Assembly: GCF_030817475.1 (NCBI RefSeq) | Contig: NZ_JAUSZJ010000002.1 | Location: forward strand, 2,954,001 to 3,018,000 | Length of the DNA: 64,000 nucleotides | Direction: 5' to 3' | From: Streptomyces sp. V2I9 | GTDB taxonomy: Bacteria; Actinomycetota; Actinomycetes; Streptomycetales; Streptomycetaceae | Shown here: piece after piece, positions 35,299 through 44,340 of the stretch | Position numbering within the stretch: the first letter of the stretch is position 1 | Layout of the letters: each line of letters opens with the position of its first letter | Notes under the pieces: generated by a model | Told to the model about the DNA's origin: nothing | What the model saw: the letters and a program-made list of their open reading frames with translations, nothing else | The model's database searches: none | Program-made: the position numbers and the translations under genes

Positions 35299-36651
35299 TC
35301 AGCCGTGGTGGGTACGGGCCCGGCGGCGGTGGTCGCAGAGCGCGGCCGTGTACACGTCGGCGGTGGCGGAGGCGGCGGTGTCCCAGCCGAACGACCGGGC
35401 GTGGGCGGCCGCGGCCGCCCCCATTCTCCCGACCAGCTCCGGCGCTTCCGCGAACCGCCCGAGCGCGCGGGCGTACGCCTCCGGGTCGTGCCCCCGCACC
35501 AGGAAGCCGCTGGCCCCGTCGCGCACAGCCACCGGAAGCCCGCCCACGGCGGCGGCGACGACCGGGGTCCCGGCCGCCTGGGCCTCTATGGCGACCAGCC
35601 CGAAGGACTCGCTGTACGACGGCATGACCAGCACCGACGCCGCCCGGAACCAGTCGGCCAGTTGGTCCTGCCCCACCGGCGGGTGGAACCGTACGACGTC
35701 GGCGATGCCGAGGCGGGCGGCCAGCTTCTGCAGGCCCTCGGGCTTCGCGAGCCCGCTGCCGCTCGGGCCGCCGACCACCGGCACGACGATGCGGGAGCGC
35801 AGGGCCGGGTCCCGGTCCAGCAGCACGGCCACCGCGCGCAGCAGCACGTCAGGAGCCTTCAGCGGCTGGATGCGGCCGGCGAAGAGCGGGATCAGGGCGT
35901 CCTGCGGCAGCCCCAGCCGGGCCCGTGCGGCGGCGCGGCCGTCCGCCGGGCGGAAGCGGTCCAGGTTGACGCCGGGGTGGACGACGGCGACGGCGGCGGG
36001 GTCCGCGTCGTAGAAGCGGACGAGTTCGTCGGCCTCCTCGGCGGTGTTGGCGATCAGCCGGTCGGAGGCGTTCACGATCTGGGTCTCACCGATGACGCGG
36101 GCGGCCGGTTCGGGGGTGTCCCCCTCGGCCAGGGCGGCGTTCTTGACCTTGGCCATGGTGTGCATGGCGTGGACGAGCGGGACGCCCCAGCGCTGGGCGG
36201 CGAGCCAGCCGACCTGGCCGGAGAGCCAGTAGTGGGAGTGGACGAGGTCGTAGTAGCCGGGGCGCTGACCGGCCCATGCCTGCATCACGCCGTGCGTGAA
36301 GGCGCAGAGCTGGGCGGGCAGGTCCTCCTTGGCGAGACCTTCGTACGGCCCCGCGTCCACGTGCCGGACCAGGACGCCGGGGGCCAGGTCCACCGCCGGG
36401 GCCAGCGAGCCGGTGGTGGCGCGGGTGAATATCTCGACCTCGATGTCGATCGCGGCGAGGCGTCTGGCCAGCTCGACGATGTAGACGTTCATTCCGCCCG
36501 CGTCGCCCGTACCGGGCTGGTGGAGGGGGGACGTGTGCACGGAGAGCATCGCGATGCGGCGCGGCTTGCGGGACGCCCCGGAGAATCCTCCGGGGAACCT
36601 CAGACGCGCGGCCGTCCGGGTGGAGCCGAGCCGGGAGACGTACTGGCTCAC
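35299..36651 (-). CDS. mshA: D-inositol-3-phosphate glycosyltransferase (mycothiol synthesis)
   Basis: First step of mycothiol synthesis: transfers GlcNAc from UDP-GlcNAc to 1L-myo-inositol 1-phosphate. GT-B fold: [23 protein letters not shown] and [10 protein letters not shown] (N-domain, acceptor loop), [23 protein letters not shown]. The C-domain has [30 protein letters not shown] and the donor-binding [22 protein letters not shown] 36651 (MSQYVSRLG) is chosen because it follows AGGAGG and matches the S. coelicolor MshA start as I remember it; a longer ATG reading at 36747 lacks this support. Confidence 0.93.
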   Translation of the reverse strand: MSQYVSRLGSTRTAARLRFPGGFSGASRKPRRIAMLSVHTSPLHQPGTGDAGGMNVYIVELARRLAAIDIEVEIFTRATTGSLAPAVDLAPGVLVRHVDAGPYEGLAKEDLPAQLCAFTHGVMQAWAGQRPGYYDLVHSHYWLSGQVGWLAAQRWGVPLVHAMHTMAKVKNAALAEGDTPEPAARVIGETQIVNASDRLIANTAEEADELVRFYDADPAAVAVVHPGVNLDRFRPADGRAAARARLGLPQDALIPLFAGRIQPLKAPDVLLRAVAVLLDRDPALRSRIVVPVVGGPSGSGLAKPEGLQKLAARLGIADVVRFHPPVGQDQLADWFRAASVLVMPSYSESFGLVAIEAQAAGTPVVAAAVGGLPVAVRDGASGFLVRGHDPEAYARALGRFAEAPELVGRMGAAAAAHARSFGWDTAASATADVYTAALCDHRRRARTHHG

Positions 36652-36866
36652 CTCGTCGGTCCTCCTCGATCGGGGCGGGCTGGGCAGGCTGCGGAAGAGG
36701 GCGCGGGCGTCCTCCGAGGGCGGGAACAGCGGAACGACGCCTTTCATTTCCGTTTTGCCAAATCATTACGCGCCGTGCGGCGCGGCGCGCGGTGGGGGTG
36801 GCGCTCGACAGGCACCCGCCAGGGCCGCCGCCCGCCGGGTCCGGCCAGGTCGCATACGCTCGACCC

Positions 36867-37652
36867 ATGCGCCAGCGCCCCATCGGCACCGCCACCCGCG
36901 GGACCACCAACCCGAACCGGCTGCGCCGCATGGACCGCTGGATCGCCGACGCCCACGGCCCCGCCCTGCGCCGCGCCGGGACGCCGGTGGCCGTCGATCT
37001 CGGGTACGGGGCGGCCCCCTGGACCGCCGTGGAGCTGTTGGACCGGCTGCGTGCCGCCGAGCCGCGCGCCCGAGTGGCGGGGATCGAGATCGACCCGGAG
37101 CGGGTCGCCGCCGCGCGGCCGTACGAGCGCGAAGGGCTCACCTTCGTCCACGGCGGTTTCGAGATCCCGCTGGACGTCCGTCCGCTGCTGATCCGGGCGG
37201 CCAACGTGCTGCGCCAGTACGACGAGGACCAGGTCGCCGAGGTCTGGGCGCGGCTGTGCGCCCGCCTCGCCCCGGACGGGCTGCTGGTGGAGGGGACCTG
37301 TGACGAGATCGGGCGGCGGCACGTCTGGGTGGCGCTGGGGCCCCGGGGGCCACGCACGGTCACCTTCGCGGCCCGGCTCGGTTCGCTGGAGCGCCCGTCC
37401 GACCTGGCGGAACGGCTGCCGAAGGCGCTGATCCACCGCAATGTGCCGGGCGAGCCGGTCCACGCGTTCCTGCGGGACTTCGACCGGGCCTGGGCGGCGG
37501 CCTCCCCGTACGCCTCGCTCGGCGCGCGGCAGCGCTGGATCACCGCGGTACGCGCGGTGGCGGCCGACTGGCCGGTGACGGACGGGGTGCGGCGGTGGCG
37601 GCAGGGAGAGGTCACGGTGGAGTGGGACGCCCTGCGCCCCCGCCACCCCTGA
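36867..37652 (+). CDS. Class I SAM-dependent methyltransferase, 261 aa
   Basis: MRQRPIGTATRGTTNPNRLR precedes DRWIADAHGPAL. Motif I is PVAVDLGYGAAPWTAVELLDRL, the acidic strand-2 end is VAGIEIDPERV, and motif III region is RLAPDGLLVEGTCDEIGRRHVWVAL. The DLGYGAxPxT pattern is characteristic of a conserved actinomycete family next to mshA. The substrate is unknown. The ATG at 36867 is preferred. It diverges from mshA. Confidence 0.85.
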   Translation: MRQRPIGTATRGTTNPNRLRRMDRWIADAHGPALRRAGTPVAVDLGYGAAPWTAVELLDRLRAAEPRARVAGIEIDPERVAAARPYEREGLTFVHGGFEIPLDVRPLLIRAANVLRQYDEDQVAEVWARLCARLAPDGLLVEGTCDEIGRRHVWVALGPRGPRTVTFAARLGSLERPSDLAERLPKALIHRNVPGEPVHAFLRDFDRAWAAASPYASLGARQRWITAVRAVAADWPVTDGVRRWRQGEVTVEWDALRPRHP

Positions 37653-38208
37653 CCCCCGCGGCGACCCCCTCCACCCCTGACCCCCACGCCCCCAACCGCC
37701 CCTGCCGACCGCGGCCGGGTGACCCCTGCCCCCGCAGCCGGGCGGCCCATGACCCCCGCGGCCCGGCGGCCGTCCTTCCGGACGGTCGCCCGGAAGGACG
37801 GAACCTCTTCACTCCGGGAACGCCTCGGGGGCATCGTTCGTCCCTGTGGGTGGGAACGGGGACGGGACGGTCGTGCGACCGGCGGGGACGAGCGGGGGCG
37901 GCGCGGAACGGAGCGCCGCGCGTCGGGGGGAATCATGGCGAAGTGGCCGCATGGGGGCGGTATGTGATGCGCCAGGTGCCGTCGGGCCCTGTTGCTTTGG
38001 CGGACGACATGGCACGATCTCGACGTTGCGAGAAAGTTACTGACGGTAAGTCAGAAATACCTTACCCGCCGTCTATTGCTTTTCTCGCATACGCCCCGTA
38101 TTCGCCGCATCCATCGCTTACCTCATTGATGTCGCTTACCTGGCGTACATCGTCTGTGCCGCCTTCGTCCCGAGGCGGGCCCGGAGTGACCACCCGGAGG
38201 GGGAGTTC
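37653..38208. other. Intergenic region upstream of the NlpC/P60 gene
   Basis: 556 bases. The first 200 are Pro/Arg-coding shadow with repeated CCCCTGACCCCC words. From about 38020 to 38150 the DNA is markedly AT-richer (AAAGTTACTGACGGTAAGTC; CCTTACCCGCC), with TTACC/GGTAA words recurring at 38039-38150, and likely holds a regulated promoter for the hydrolase. I looked for a c-di-AMP (ydaO) riboswitch, frequent before such genes, and saw no recognisable core. No gene is supported. Confidence 0.5.
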
Positions 38209-39291
38209 GTGAACCGACGCCACTGCGCCACTGCCGCCATCACGCTGGTCTGTGCACTGGCCCTGCTGACGTCCACCGGCCAGGCCGCGGCCGCCCCGGT
38301 TCCGGACCCCGCGCCCACCGCTTCCTCCCCCGCCGGGCCGCCGCCCCGCTACACCAACGCGGAGCTGGAGACGGTCCGCGAGCAGATCGAGACGCTGTAC
38401 CGGAAGGCGGGCGCGGCGACGGACGCGTACAACCTCGCCGAGGAACAGGCGAAGAAGCAGTCCGGCGAGATCGTGAAGCTGGCCAGGGCGATCGCCGACG
38501 GTCAGGCGCGGATCGCCGCGCTCAAGGACCGGGCCGGCGCCCAGGCCCGCGAGCAGTACCGCAACGGCGGTCTGCCGCCCGGTGCCCAGCTGGCGCTCAG
38601 CAACGACCCGAAGCTCTTCCTGGACGGGATCAACCAGGTCCGCCAGAGCCAGCAGGCGTCCAAGTCGCTGCTGGCCGAACTGAAGCAGACGCAGCAGGAC
38701 CTGGAGACGTACACCCAGGACGCCAGCGCCCACTGGGAGAAGCTGGAGACCGACCGGGTCAAGCAGGCCAAGGCCAAGAAGAAGATCAACGCCCGGATCA
38801 AGGCGGCGGAGAAGCTCGAGTCGCGGCTGGAGAAGGAGGAGCGCGAACGGCTCCGCCGGCTGGAGGCGGCCGCCGCCGCGGAGGCGCAGACGGCGTGGCT
38901 CTCCTCCGGTGCGATCAGGGACGTCAGCGGCGAGGCGAGCGCGGCCGGGGCGGTGGCGGTGGCCTTCGCCACGGCGCAGATCGGCAAGCCGTACGTCTGG
39001 GGGGCCGAGGGCCCCGGTTCGTACGACTGCTCCGGGCTGACCTCGCAGGCGTGGCTGGCGGCGAAGCGCCCGATCCCGCGCACCTCGCAGGAGCAGTGGC
39101 GGCTGCTGCCCCGCATCGACATCCAGGACATGCGCCCCGGCGACCTGATCATCTACCACGCCGACGCCAGCCATGTCGGGATGTACGTGGGCGACGGCAC
39201 GATCGTCCACGCCCCTCGCCCCGGCCGCGATGTGACCCTGGCGGGCGCGGGCTCGATGAAGATCCTCGGCGTGGTCCGCCCGGACAAGTAG
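38209..39291 (+). CDS. Secreted NlpC/P60 peptidoglycan endopeptidase, 360 aa
   Basis: RipA-like cell-wall hydrolase. Signal peptide 1-30 (ITLVCALALLTSTGQAAAA). A long coiled coil, about 50-225 (YTNAELETVREQIETLYRKA to LEKEERERLRRLEA), may keep the enzyme inactive or tether it. The NlpC/P60 domain is at 240-360, with catalytic Cys 274 (SYDCSGL), His 322 (ASHVGMYVG) and a polar third residue near His 334 (IVHAP). GTG 38209 follows GGAGGGGGAG. It cleaves stem peptides between D-Glu and the diamino acid (family knowledge). Confidence 0.92.
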   Translation: MNRRHCATAAITLVCALALLTSTGQAAAAPVPDPAPTASSPAGPPPRYTNAELETVREQIETLYRKAGAATDAYNLAEEQAKKQSGEIVKLARAIADGQARIAALKDRAGAQAREQYRNGGLPPGAQLALSNDPKLFLDGINQVRQSQQASKSLLAELKQTQQDLETYTQDASAHWEKLETDRVKQAKAKKKINARIKAAEKLESRLEKEERERLRRLEAAAAAEAQTAWLSSGAIRDVSGEASAAGAVAVAFATAQIGKPYVWGAEGPGSYDCSGLTSQAWLAAKRPIPRTSQEQWRLLPRIDIQDMRPGDLIIYHADASHVGMYVGDGTIVHAPRPGRDVTLAGAGSMKILGVVRPDK

Positions 39292-39320
39292 CCCGCCCGG
39301 CAGCGGGGTGGCGGGCGAGG

Positions 39321-39424
39321 GAGCCCTGCGGGCAGCTCGCGCGCCCGGGTGATCGGGCTGCGGAGCCCTGCGGGAAGCTCGCGCCCGCGGGTGATCGGGC
39401 GAGGGAGCCCTGCGGGAAGCTCGG
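39321..39424. repeat. 42-bp tandem repeat, about 2.5 copies
   Basis: GAGCCCTGCGGG starts at 39321, 39363 and 39405, each followed by AAGCTCG or CAGCTCG and then CGGGTGATCGGGC. The array lies in the 480-base gap between the NlpC/P60 gene and the PP2C gene; CCTGCGGGCGGGG words continue to 39481. No gene is otherwise seen in this gap. Confidence 0.85.
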
Positions 39425-39772
39425 CCATCTCTGCGATGCGGGCGGGGTGTCCTGCGGGCGGGGGTGCCCTGCGGGCGGGGGGCGCTCGCTCTGCGTGAAC
39501 GGGCCCGTGCGAGCGTGGGGTGCGCTTCCTGTGAGCGGGGCCACGCGGCCGGTCCCGGACGCGTGATGTTTGTCATGCGCCCTTCCTCGCCACGACGGCG
39601 GCCCAGCGCGCCGGATCCGTGCCGGGACGCGGCTTATGACGGCGCATATGACAGGGGCCGGTTCTCCTGCGCCATTCCGTTCCCCCGCCACGGACCGCTA
39701 TCGTCCCCGACTGGCGGACCGTCGATCGGCGACCCGTCGCGCCCTCGGGGGGAGGGAAGGAAACCCGAACCG

Positions 39773-41140
39773 ATGCCCGTACCCGTATCGCAGCAGCGAT
39801 CCGTTCCCGCTGCGGCGACCTCGCACGGCGACCTCACCCTGCTGGTGATCGAGGACGACCCGGCGGGCACCACCATCACCGTCCCCGAGCTCTCGGCGGC
39901 GGCCGGGACCCGCGTCCGGGTCCGAACCGCACGCAACCTCACCGAGGCCGCGCGGCTGCTCACCGACGACGTCGACTGCATCCTGCTGGACCTCGCCCTG
40001 CCGGTCACCGGCACCGGGACCGGTCCGGAGGAGGAGCACGCCTCCGCGCGGGCCGACGAGCTGGCGGCTCTCACCCATGTGCTCCGCCTCGCCCCGCTGC
40101 ACGCGGTCCTCGCGCTGACCGCGCAGGACGACACGGAACTGGCGGCCGAGGCCGTACGCGTCGGGGCGCAGGACTACCTCTTCCGGAGCGAGCTGGACGC
40201 GCGCGTCCTGAGCCGCGCCATCCGGTACGCCGTGGAGCGCAAGCGGGCCGACACCGCCCAGCACCAGCTCACCGAGTCCCGGCTGCGCGCCCAGGAGAAC
40301 GCCCGCCTGGAGCGCGGCCTGCTCCCCACCCCGCTGCTGGACGGCTCCGGCCTGAGCTTCGCCGCCCGCTACCGTCCCGGCCGCAGCCGTGCCCTCCTCG
40401 GCGGCGACTTCTACGACGTCGTCCGCACCCCCGACGGCACGGTGCACGCGATGATCGGCGACGTCTGCGGCCACGGCCCGGACGAGGCCGCGCTCGGGGT
40501 CGAGCTGCGGATCGCCTGGCGTGCGCTGACCCTGGCGGGGCTGTGCGGGGACGATCTGCTCGCCACGCTCCAGCAGGTGCTGGAGCACGAGCGGCAGAGC
40601 GAGGAGATCTTCGCGACGCTCTGCACGGTGGACATCGCGGCGGACGGGCGGCGGGCGGGGCTCTACCTCGCCGGGCACCCGGCGCCGCTGCTGGCCCGCC
40701 ACGGACAGCCCGCACGGCTGCTCCCGTACGAGGACGGCGGCCCGGCCCTGGGGCTCCTGCCGCGGGCCCGCTGGCCGCGCCGCCAGGTCGAGCTGGGCGG
40801 CGCCTGGAGCCTGATGCTGTACACGGACGGGCTCATCGAGGGGCGGGTGGGGACCGGCGGCAGCGAACGGCTGGGCCAGGACGGCATGGCCGCGATGGTC
40901 AACAGCCGGCTGGAACAGGGGCTGGCGGGCGAGGAGCTGCTGGAGGCGGCGGTCGCCGAGGTGCGGGAGCTGAACGGCGGCGAGCTGACCGACGACGTGG
41001 CCGTCCTGCTGCTGGGCCGCGATCCGGAGCGGATACGACAATGGGGTGGCAGCGCACCGCGCTCCCACCCCGCGTCCGTCGACCGGCCGCCGTCGTCGCC
41101 GCCCGCGAGGGCGGCGGGGGCTCAGCGCCCGCCGTTGTAG
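39773..41140 (+). CDS. Receiver-like domain fused to PP2C/SpoIIE phosphatase, 455 aa
   Basis: N-terminal response-regulator-like domain (LTLLVIEDDPAGTT; possible phospho-acceptor Asp 73 in CILLDLALPVTG; VLALTAQDDTE). A coiled linker (RADTAQHQLTESRLRAQENA) leads to a PPM-type phosphatase with GGDFYDVVR, IGDVCGHGPDEA, LYLAGHPAPLL, LMLYTDGLIEGR and LTDDVAVLLL. It probably dephosphorylates an anti-sigma-factor antagonist (RsbU/SpoIIE role, inferred). The 40-residue Pro/Ser tail overlaps the convergent DUF2516 gene by 19 bases. GGAGGGAAGG precedes the ATG. Confidence 0.9.
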   Translation: MPVPVSQQRSVPAAATSHGDLTLLVIEDDPAGTTITVPELSAAAGTRVRVRTARNLTEAARLLTDDVDCILLDLALPVTGTGTGPEEEHASARADELAALTHVLRLAPLHAVLALTAQDDTELAAEAVRVGAQDYLFRSELDARVLSRAIRYAVERKRADTAQHQLTESRLRAQENARLERGLLPTPLLDGSGLSFAARYRPGRSRALLGGDFYDVVRTPDGTVHAMIGDVCGHGPDEAALGVELRIAWRALTLAGLCGDDLLATLQQVLEHERQSEEIFATLCTVDIAADGRRAGLYLAGHPAPLLARHGQPARLLPYEDGGPALGLLPRARWPRRQVELGGAWSLMLYTDGLIEGRVGTGGSERLGQDGMAAMVNSRLEQGLAGEELLEAAVAEVRELNGGELTDDVAVLLLGRDPERIRQWGGSAPRSHPASVDRPPSSPPARAAGAQRPPL

Positions 41141-41457
41141 GGCCCGTACGGGCCGTCGCTGCTGGAGCCGCCCCTGCGGCCGCCGCCGCCCGAGACCGCC
41201 TTGAGCGCGGGACGCACGTCGACCATGAACACGATCGACGCGACCACGCCCGCGAGCTGGAGGAAGAGCATCGGGATGAGCAGGTTCACGGCGACGGCGA
41301 CGCCCAGGATCACCAGCCAGAAGGACTTCTGCTTCTTGTCGGCGGCCCGGTAGGCGTCCTCACGCGCGGTCGCCGCGAAGACGAACGCGACCACGGCCAG
41401 CACCAGCATCGCCAGATAGAGCAGCTGGAGGAGCGAGCCGAACGCTGAGAGCAACAT
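41122..41457 (-). CDS. DUF2516 membrane protein, 111 aa
   Basis: Three predicted membrane helices: LLQLLYLAMLVLAVVAFVFAA, FWLVILGVAVAVNLLIPML (with FLQ) and LAGVVASIVFMVDVRPAL. The tail is Gly/Arg/Ser-rich. The DKKQKSFWLVIL signature fits DUF2516, a function-unknown actinomycete family found next to HbhA-like and XRE genes, as here. It overlaps the 3' end of the phosphatase gene. Confidence 0.85.
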   Translation of the reverse strand: MLLSAFGSLLQLLYLAMLVLAVVAFVFAATAREDAYRAADKKQKSFWLVILGVAVAVNLLIPMLFLQLAGVVASIVFMVDVRPALKAVSGGGGRRGGSSSDGPYGPYNGGR

Positions 41458-41608
41458 GGTGTGTACCGCCTAGTGAGTCGAGGAGCGCCCTGCGGCCGAG
41501 AGGGCCAAGGTACCGGGACAACGAACCGGCCACCCGACATGGTGCCCGCCCCGCGTCCCGGTCACGCGTACCGCGCCCCGCGCAGAACCCTGATGGACCC
41601 CGTAGGGG

Positions 41609-42292
41609 TCACGCGCCGGCGGGCGGCGTGGTCTTCCTGGCCGCGGGCTTGCGCGGCGCGGGGGCCTTCTTCGCGGGTGCGGCCTTGGCTTCGGCGGCCT
41701 TCGCCGGGGCGGCGGGAGCGGCCTTCGCCGCAGCGGGCTTCGCGGTCGCGGGCCTGGTGGAGCCGCCGGCCGTGGGAGCGGTCCCGGCCGCACCCCCGGG
41801 GGCCGCCTTCGGGGACGTCTTCGGCTCGCTCTTCGGGTCGGCCTCGATGACGGCGGCGATCTCGACGATCTCGTCGGCCGTCTCACCGCGCCAGGTGCGC
41901 ACGGTCTGCTCGCCGTGCTCGGCGACCTTCTCGTACGTCTCGCGGGCCTTGATCGCGTACTCGGCGGCCACGCCCACGCTGCGCAGCGCCAGGTCCTGGG
42001 CGCTCTCGCCCAGCTTCTTCAGGTCGGCGGCGTCGAACGAGCCGAACACCTCGGTGACCTTCGCCTGCACGGTGGCCTGGGCCTCCTTGGCCTGGGTGGC
42101 CACCTTCTCCTGCACGACCTTGGGGTCGGTGTTGCGCACGGCGTCGATCCGCTCGGGCGCCTCGGCCCGCAGCTGCTCGATCAGCGCCGGGATCTTGAGC
42201 GCCTGCTGCACGGCCAGGTCGGCCGTACCGGCGGCGAAGTAGAGGGGGGTGGGGTCGGTGAGGGTCTTGCGCAGGTCATCGGTGATGGCCAT
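41609..42292 (-). CDS. HbhA-like coiled-coil protein with Ala/Lys/Pro tail, 227 aa
   Basis: MAITDDLRKTLTDPTPLYFA AGTADLAVQQALK resembles the N-terminus of heparin-binding hemagglutinin homologues (mycobacterial HbhA; the space marks two quoted segments). Residues 30-140 form a long coiled coil (VVQEKVATQAKEAQATVQAK). The tail, from about 155, has repeats rich in Ala, Lys and Pro (AAAKAAPAAPAKAAEAK). In saprophytic Streptomyces the role is probably structural or envelope/DNA-associated instead of adhesion. It is downstream of the XRE gene on the same strand. Confidence 0.82.
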   Translation of the reverse strand: MAITDDLRKTLTDPTPLYFAAGTADLAVQQALKIPALIEQLRAEAPERIDAVRNTDPKVVQEKVATQAKEAQATVQAKVTEVFGSFDAADLKKLGESAQDLALRSVGVAAEYAIKARETYEKVAEHGEQTVRTWRGETADEIVEIAAVIEADPKSEPKTSPKAAPGGAAGTAPTAGGSTRPATAKPAAAKAAPAAPAKAAEAKAAPAKKAPAPRKPAARKTTPPAGA

Positions 42293-42328
42293 GACTGTGG
42301 TCCTCCCGGATCATCGAACCAGCTGCTG

Positions 42329-42778
42329 TCAGCTGTGAGGGTCGTGGTCTTCCTTGGCGTCCGCACCGGGCGTGGCGCCCGTGTCGGGCCCGGCGTCCCC
42401 GTCGGGGCCGGCCTGCTCGTCGGGCCCCGGGGCGTACCCGTTCTCGCGGCGGAAGGAGTCGTAGATCTGCAGCAGAACGCTCTTCTGCCGCTCGTTGATC
42501 GACGGATCGGCCAGGATGACCGCCCGCGTCTCCAGCTCCTCCCGCTCCCGCTCGTCCAGAATCCCCGCACGTACGTACAGGGTCTCGGCCGAGATCCGCA
42601 GCGCCTTGGCGACCTGCTGGAGCACGTCCGCGCTGGGCTTGCGCAGACCGCGCTCGATCTGGCTGAGATACGGGTTCGACACCCCGGTGGCATCGGCGAG
42701 CTGCCGCAACGAGAGCTGCGCCGCGCGACGCTGCTCCCGCAGGTACTCCCCGAGATTGCCGACGTTGAGTGATGCCAT
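42329..42778 (-). CDS. XRE-family regulator, 149 aa
   Basis: The lambda-repressor-like helix-turn-helix fills residues about 8-65: LGEYLREQRRAAQLSLRQLA, DATGVSNPYLSQIERGLRKP and SADVLQQVAKALRISAETLY. A dimerisation helix region (EREELETRAVILADPSINERQKSVLLQIYDSF, quoted in part) and an acidic disordered tail rich in Gly/Asp/Pro follow. ATG 42778 is chosen because a cluster of palindromic TTGCAA sites, probably operator and promoter, lies 20-60 bases upstream. It is probably co-transcribed with the HbhA-like gene, 36 bases downstream. Confidence 0.9.
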   Translation of the reverse strand: MASLNVGNLGEYLREQRRAAQLSLRQLADATGVSNPYLSQIERGLRKPSADVLQQVAKALRISAETLYVRAGILDEREREELETRAVILADPSINERQKSVLLQIYDSFRRENGYAPGPDEQAGPDGDAGPDTGATPGADAKEDHDPHS

Positions 42779-42798
42779 GACCCGATGGTGCACCACTC

Positions 42799-42839
42799 TT
42801 GCTAACAATTGCAAGCAGGCGCTTGCAAAAGTGTTGCGC
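42799..42839 (-). promoter_or_regulatory. Cluster of TTGCAA half-sites upstream of the XRE gene
   Basis: TTGCTA (42799), TTGCAA (42809), TTGCAA (42823) and TTGCGC (42834). The middle pair sits in the palindrome TTGCAAGC-AGGC-GCTTGCAA (42809-42828). The last pair is TTGCAA-N5-TTGCGC, similar to a Nur box (10 of 12). On the minus strand TTGCAA-17 bp-TTAGCA can serve as -35/-10. Autoregulation by the XRE protein is the simplest reading. Confidence 0.55.
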
Positions 42840-42966
42840 ACCACGTCGCGCGGCGGGGGTGAGGTGCACCGTGATCGACTCCGCACGTCGCGGACGAGGG
42901 CGCGCGGTCGAACCCTCCCGGACCCCGGCCCCTTGTTCCGATGATCGTTCTGTTGGAGGGTGAGGC

Positions 42967-43839
42967 ATGCAGAAACCGCCGACTTTCGTCCTTGTCCACG
43001 GAGCCTTCGCGAACTCCTTCTCGTTCGCGCCACTACAGGCCGAACTCGCCCTGCTCGGGCATCGATCGGCCGCGGTCGACCTTCCCGGCCACGGCTTCGC
43101 GGCCACCTTCCCCGTCGCGTACCAGACCCCTCAGGACCTCGCCGCCCTCGCCGCGGAACCGGGGGGCATCAAGGGGGTCACGCTCGCGGACAACGTCGCC
43201 CGAGTGATCGAGACCCTGGAGAGGGCGAAGCGGCACGGGCCCACCGTCCTGGTCGCCCACAGCCGGGGCGGTGTCACCGCCACCGCCGTCGCCAACGCGC
43301 GGCCCGACCTGATCGACCGGATCGTGTACGTCTCCGCCTGGTGTCCCGTCGAGCTGGACGTGGCCGGCTACTACGCCGAGCCGGAGATGGCGGACGTCGA
43401 CGCGGGCGCCTTCGCCACCGCGCTCCTCGGGAACCCCGGCGAACTCGGTCTCCTGCGGGTCAACTTCCGTACCGCCGGCGCGACGGCGCTCGCCGCCTTC
43501 CGGCAGGCGTTCGCCGCCGACCTCACCGACGACGAGTTCCGCGCCTTCCTCAACACCTTCCAGCCCGACGAGAACCTCGACGCCGGTACGTCCACCGACC
43601 GGGCGCAGGCCGCGACCTGGGGCACGGTGCCCCGGACCTATGTGCGCCTCGCCGCCGACGCCAGCCTGCCGCCCGCCGTGCAGGACCGCATGATCCGGGA
43701 AGCCGACGCGCTCACGCCCGACAACCCCTTCGACGTGCACACCCTCGACGGCAGCCACCTGCGCTGGCTCGTCCACCCGAAGCCCGCCGCGGAACTACTG
43801 GCCGGCCTCGCGGACCCCGCGGGCCCTGCAGCCTCCTGA
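42967..43839 (+). CDS. Alpha/beta hydrolase, 290 aa
   Basis: Cytoplasmic hydrolase: oxyanion strand FVLVHGAFANSFSF, nucleophile Ser in VLVAHSRGGVTATAVA (AHSRG, a common G-x-S-x-G variant), acidic residue near DNPFDVH, and catalytic His in LDGSHLRWL. It resembles esterase/haloalkane-type EstC or salicylate-esterase-like proteins. TGGAGGGTGAGGC precedes ATG 42967. It diverges from the XRE regulator, so XRE control is possible. A terminator hairpin follows. Confidence 0.85.
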   Translation: MQKPPTFVLVHGAFANSFSFAPLQAELALLGHRSAAVDLPGHGFAATFPVAYQTPQDLAALAAEPGGIKGVTLADNVARVIETLERAKRHGPTVLVAHSRGGVTATAVANARPDLIDRIVYVSAWCPVELDVAGYYAEPEMADVDAGAFATALLGNPGELGLLRVNFRTAGATALAAFRQAFAADLTDDEFRAFLNTFQPDENLDAGTSTDRAQAATWGTVPRTYVRLAADASLPPAVQDRMIREADALTPDNPFDVHTLDGSHLRWLVHPKPAAELLAGLADPAGPAAS

Positions 43840-43855
43840 CGGCCGCGCCTCTGTC

Positions 43856-43894
43856 CCGCCCGGCCCGGTGCGCACCTGCGCGGCGGCCGGGCGG
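43856..43894. terminator. Terminator after the hydrolase gene
   Basis: CGCCCGGCC pairs with GGCCGGGCG, with inner GTGCGCAC. Lies between convergent genes. Confidence 0.6.
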
Positions 43895-43947
43895 AGGTGC
43901 GACCGGCGGGCCGGGCTGAACGACGGGCCGCTCAACCCGCCGAAGCG

Positions 43948-44280
43948 TCACGGCACTTCGGGGAGTACCAGGGCCCGCGCGTACGGCACTCCCGCCCGCT
44001 CCGCGTACGCCATGCGCTCGCGTACCTCGGACAGCGTGCGGGGGCGGTAGCCCTGACCGCCGCAGCAGCCCTGATGGAAGCGGATGCCCGCGTTCAGCAG
44101 GACCGAGAGCGTCCGCCAGGCCGCCCGGTCACGACGCGGCGGCGCGGCGAACGCCGATCCCACGTGGGTCAGCGCCCCCGTGCAGCGCGGACAGACCCGC
44201 TCGCGCCGCGAGCGGTCGTAGGACTGCTTGTACGAGGCCCGGCAGGGCAGACAGACGTACGAGGTCTTCGAGGGCGGCAT
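43948..44280 (-). CDS. Zinc-ribbon-like small protein, 110 aa
   Basis: MPPSKTSYVCLPCRASYKQS followed by YDRSRRERVCPRCTGALTHV gives two CxxC knuckles (CLPC, CPRC) spaced as in a zinc ribbon. A further Cys pair (FHQGCCGGQGYRPRTL) lies in the second half. This is a conserved-looking Streptomyces protein of unknown role, probably nucleic-acid- or metal-binding. ATG 44280 is used because the upstream in-frame sequence belongs to a tandem-repeat region. Confidence 0.75.
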   Translation of the reverse strand: MPPSKTSYVCLPCRASYKQSYDRSRRERVCPRCTGALTHVGSAFAAPPRRDRAAWRTLSVLLNAGIRFHQGCCGGQGYRPRTLSEVRERMAYAERAGVPYARALVLPEVP

Positions 44281-44340
44281 CCGGCGATCGTAGGCGGCGG
44301 TCCGGGGCCGGCCCCACCGGATTTCGCCCGCCGCGCCCCG

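Noticed and set aside
37653-38208. c-di-AMP (ydaO) riboswitch before the NlpC/P60 gene
   Set aside because: Expected from related genes, but the conserved core elements are not visible.
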